Of a stretch of 6,506 nt of DNA, positions 5,949-6,506 are shown piece after piece (position 1 is the stretch's first letter; every line of letters begins with the position of its first letter). The stretch comes from Candidatus Moranbacteria bacterium CG_4_8_14_3_um_filter_41_13. Its GTDB lineage: Bacteria; Patescibacteriota; Minisyncoccia; Moranbacterales; UBA1568. The stretch lies in assembly GCA_002782305.1 (NCBI GenBank), contig PFHN01000021.1:1-6506 (forward strand). The letters run 5' to 3'. The translations under genes and the position numbers were made by a program. Below the pieces are notes generated by a model, which saw only the letters and a program-made list of their open reading frames with translations, was not told where the DNA came from and did not search any database.

Positions 5949-6506
5949 TTATTGTGCAAAGTGCCTCTTGTGATTGAAACGTATCGTTTTTCTCTCAGAC
6001 TCATGAAAATGCTGTTCATAAAAATATTTTACTATCTCTGTCATCATAAAATATCCGATAAGGAGTAGGACAACCGTTTGTATCATATCTTTGGTCGGAT
6101 GAATAAACGAAAAGGCTTCTTGGCCAAAAGCAGAAAATGGTACTATGAATGCAAAACATACCACTCCGAAAGAGAGTATAGCAAGAGAGAGTGGCATCTT
6201 CCGTGAACGGAAGAATGGAAGATACGTCCGAAAAGAAAATATGAGAATCACTTCAGTAGTAATGCTCAAAAGAAACCAGGCTGTTTGGAGCACTGCTGGA
6301 TCACTATGGAAGAACTTCCCAAAAAGGATAAAATCAAAAACCGAGCTTACAACACCGAATAAAGTAGCCATAAGAATGACCGAATGTACTCGATAATTCT
6401 TCGGTTGTTTCAAGTCTCTTGCATCAACGGTATCAGTGGCAATGGCTACCATCGGGAAATCAGATAAAAGATCAAGAAGTAAAATCTGTACTGGAAGGAG
6501 TGGCAC
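5949..6506 (-). CDS. MgtA-like P-type cation ATPase, C-terminal fragment cut by window edge
   Basis: The last 186 or so codons of a P-type ATPase. The 5' part, including the phosphorylation (DKTGT) and ATP-binding domains, lies beyond the right edge, and the GTG at the edge is an internal valine rather than a start. Visible are membrane helices M6 to M10 of the C-terminal cation-ATPase domain: LLPVQILLLDLLSDFPMVA (M6), then TDTVD and KQPKNY. Helices follow at about residues 40-63, 75-96, 106-124 and 140-160. The pattern SSVFDFILFG, TAWFLLS, PFFRSR, then VPFSAFG matches the same region of MgtA (P3B, magnesium import) better than SERCA-type pumps; the transported ion is an inference. The tail is basic (RFNHKRHFAQ). 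It is the upstream gene of an operon with the membrane nuclease. Confidence 0.85.
   Translation of the reverse strand: MPLLPVQILLLDLLSDFPMVAIATDTVDARDLKQPKNYRVHSVILMATLFGVVSSVFDFILFGKFFHSDPAVLQTAWFLLSITTEVILIFSFRTYLPFFRSRKMPLSLAILSFGVVCFAFIVPFSAFGQEAFSFIHPTKDMIQTVVLLLIGYFMMTEIVKYFYEQHFHESERKTIRFNHKRHFAQ

Noticed and set aside
5701..6396. Plus-strand frames opposite the nuclease and ATPase genes
   Set aside because: Both are antisense to well-supported genes and show no family resemblance.

Overview
The window most likely comes from a Patescibacteria/CPR-type genome of the Parcubacteria kind. The evidence is a membrane-anchored DUF4012 protein with the family's hallmark motif, a compact threonyl-tRNA synthetase without the usual N-terminal TGS domain, weak or absent Shine-Dalgarno sequences before most genes, and a cas12a gene resembling the cas12a genes known from this lineage. 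All recognised reading frames are open with the standard code. I saw no in-frame UGA that would suggest the Gracilibacteria/Absconditabacteria code. The lineage is inferred from gene content, not measured.

Layout. (1) Positions 1-1627, minus strand: the N-terminal 540 or so codons of a type V-A CRISPR effector, Cas12a/Cpf1, running off the left edge. It covers the crRNA-binding N-terminus and the REC lobe. The RuvC/Nuc nuclease half, any cas4/cas1/cas2 and the CRISPR array would lie outside the window. A perfect 39-bp tandem duplication inside the gene repeats 13 residues in frame. (2) Positions 1628-1761: a divergent intergenic region with a candidate promoter on each strand. (3) 1762-3171, plus strand: DUF4012 protein. 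(4) 3213-4955, plus strand: thrS, with a promoter placed so that transcription would begin at or next to the AUG. (5) 4956-5113: a strong-looking promoter, a terminator-like hairpin and a 7-codon minigene, leading into (6) an unrecognised 63-aa acidic protein (5114-5305). (7) 5329-5360: a clear bidirectional intrinsic terminator between convergent units. (8) Minus strand, 5949-6506 then 5373-5945: the C-terminus of an MgtA-like P-type ATPase followed 3 nt later by a membrane-anchored thermonuclease-family protein, read as one operon.

The window mixes housekeeping genes (thrS, ATPase, DUF4012) with the edge of a defence locus. The cas12a part looks more AT-rich than thrS and DUF4012 in spot counts, which fits a laterally acquired cassette next to core genes. 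The points most worth following are the Cas12a with its internal duplication, the leader/minigene/63-aa protein module, and the recurrent leaderless-type starts.
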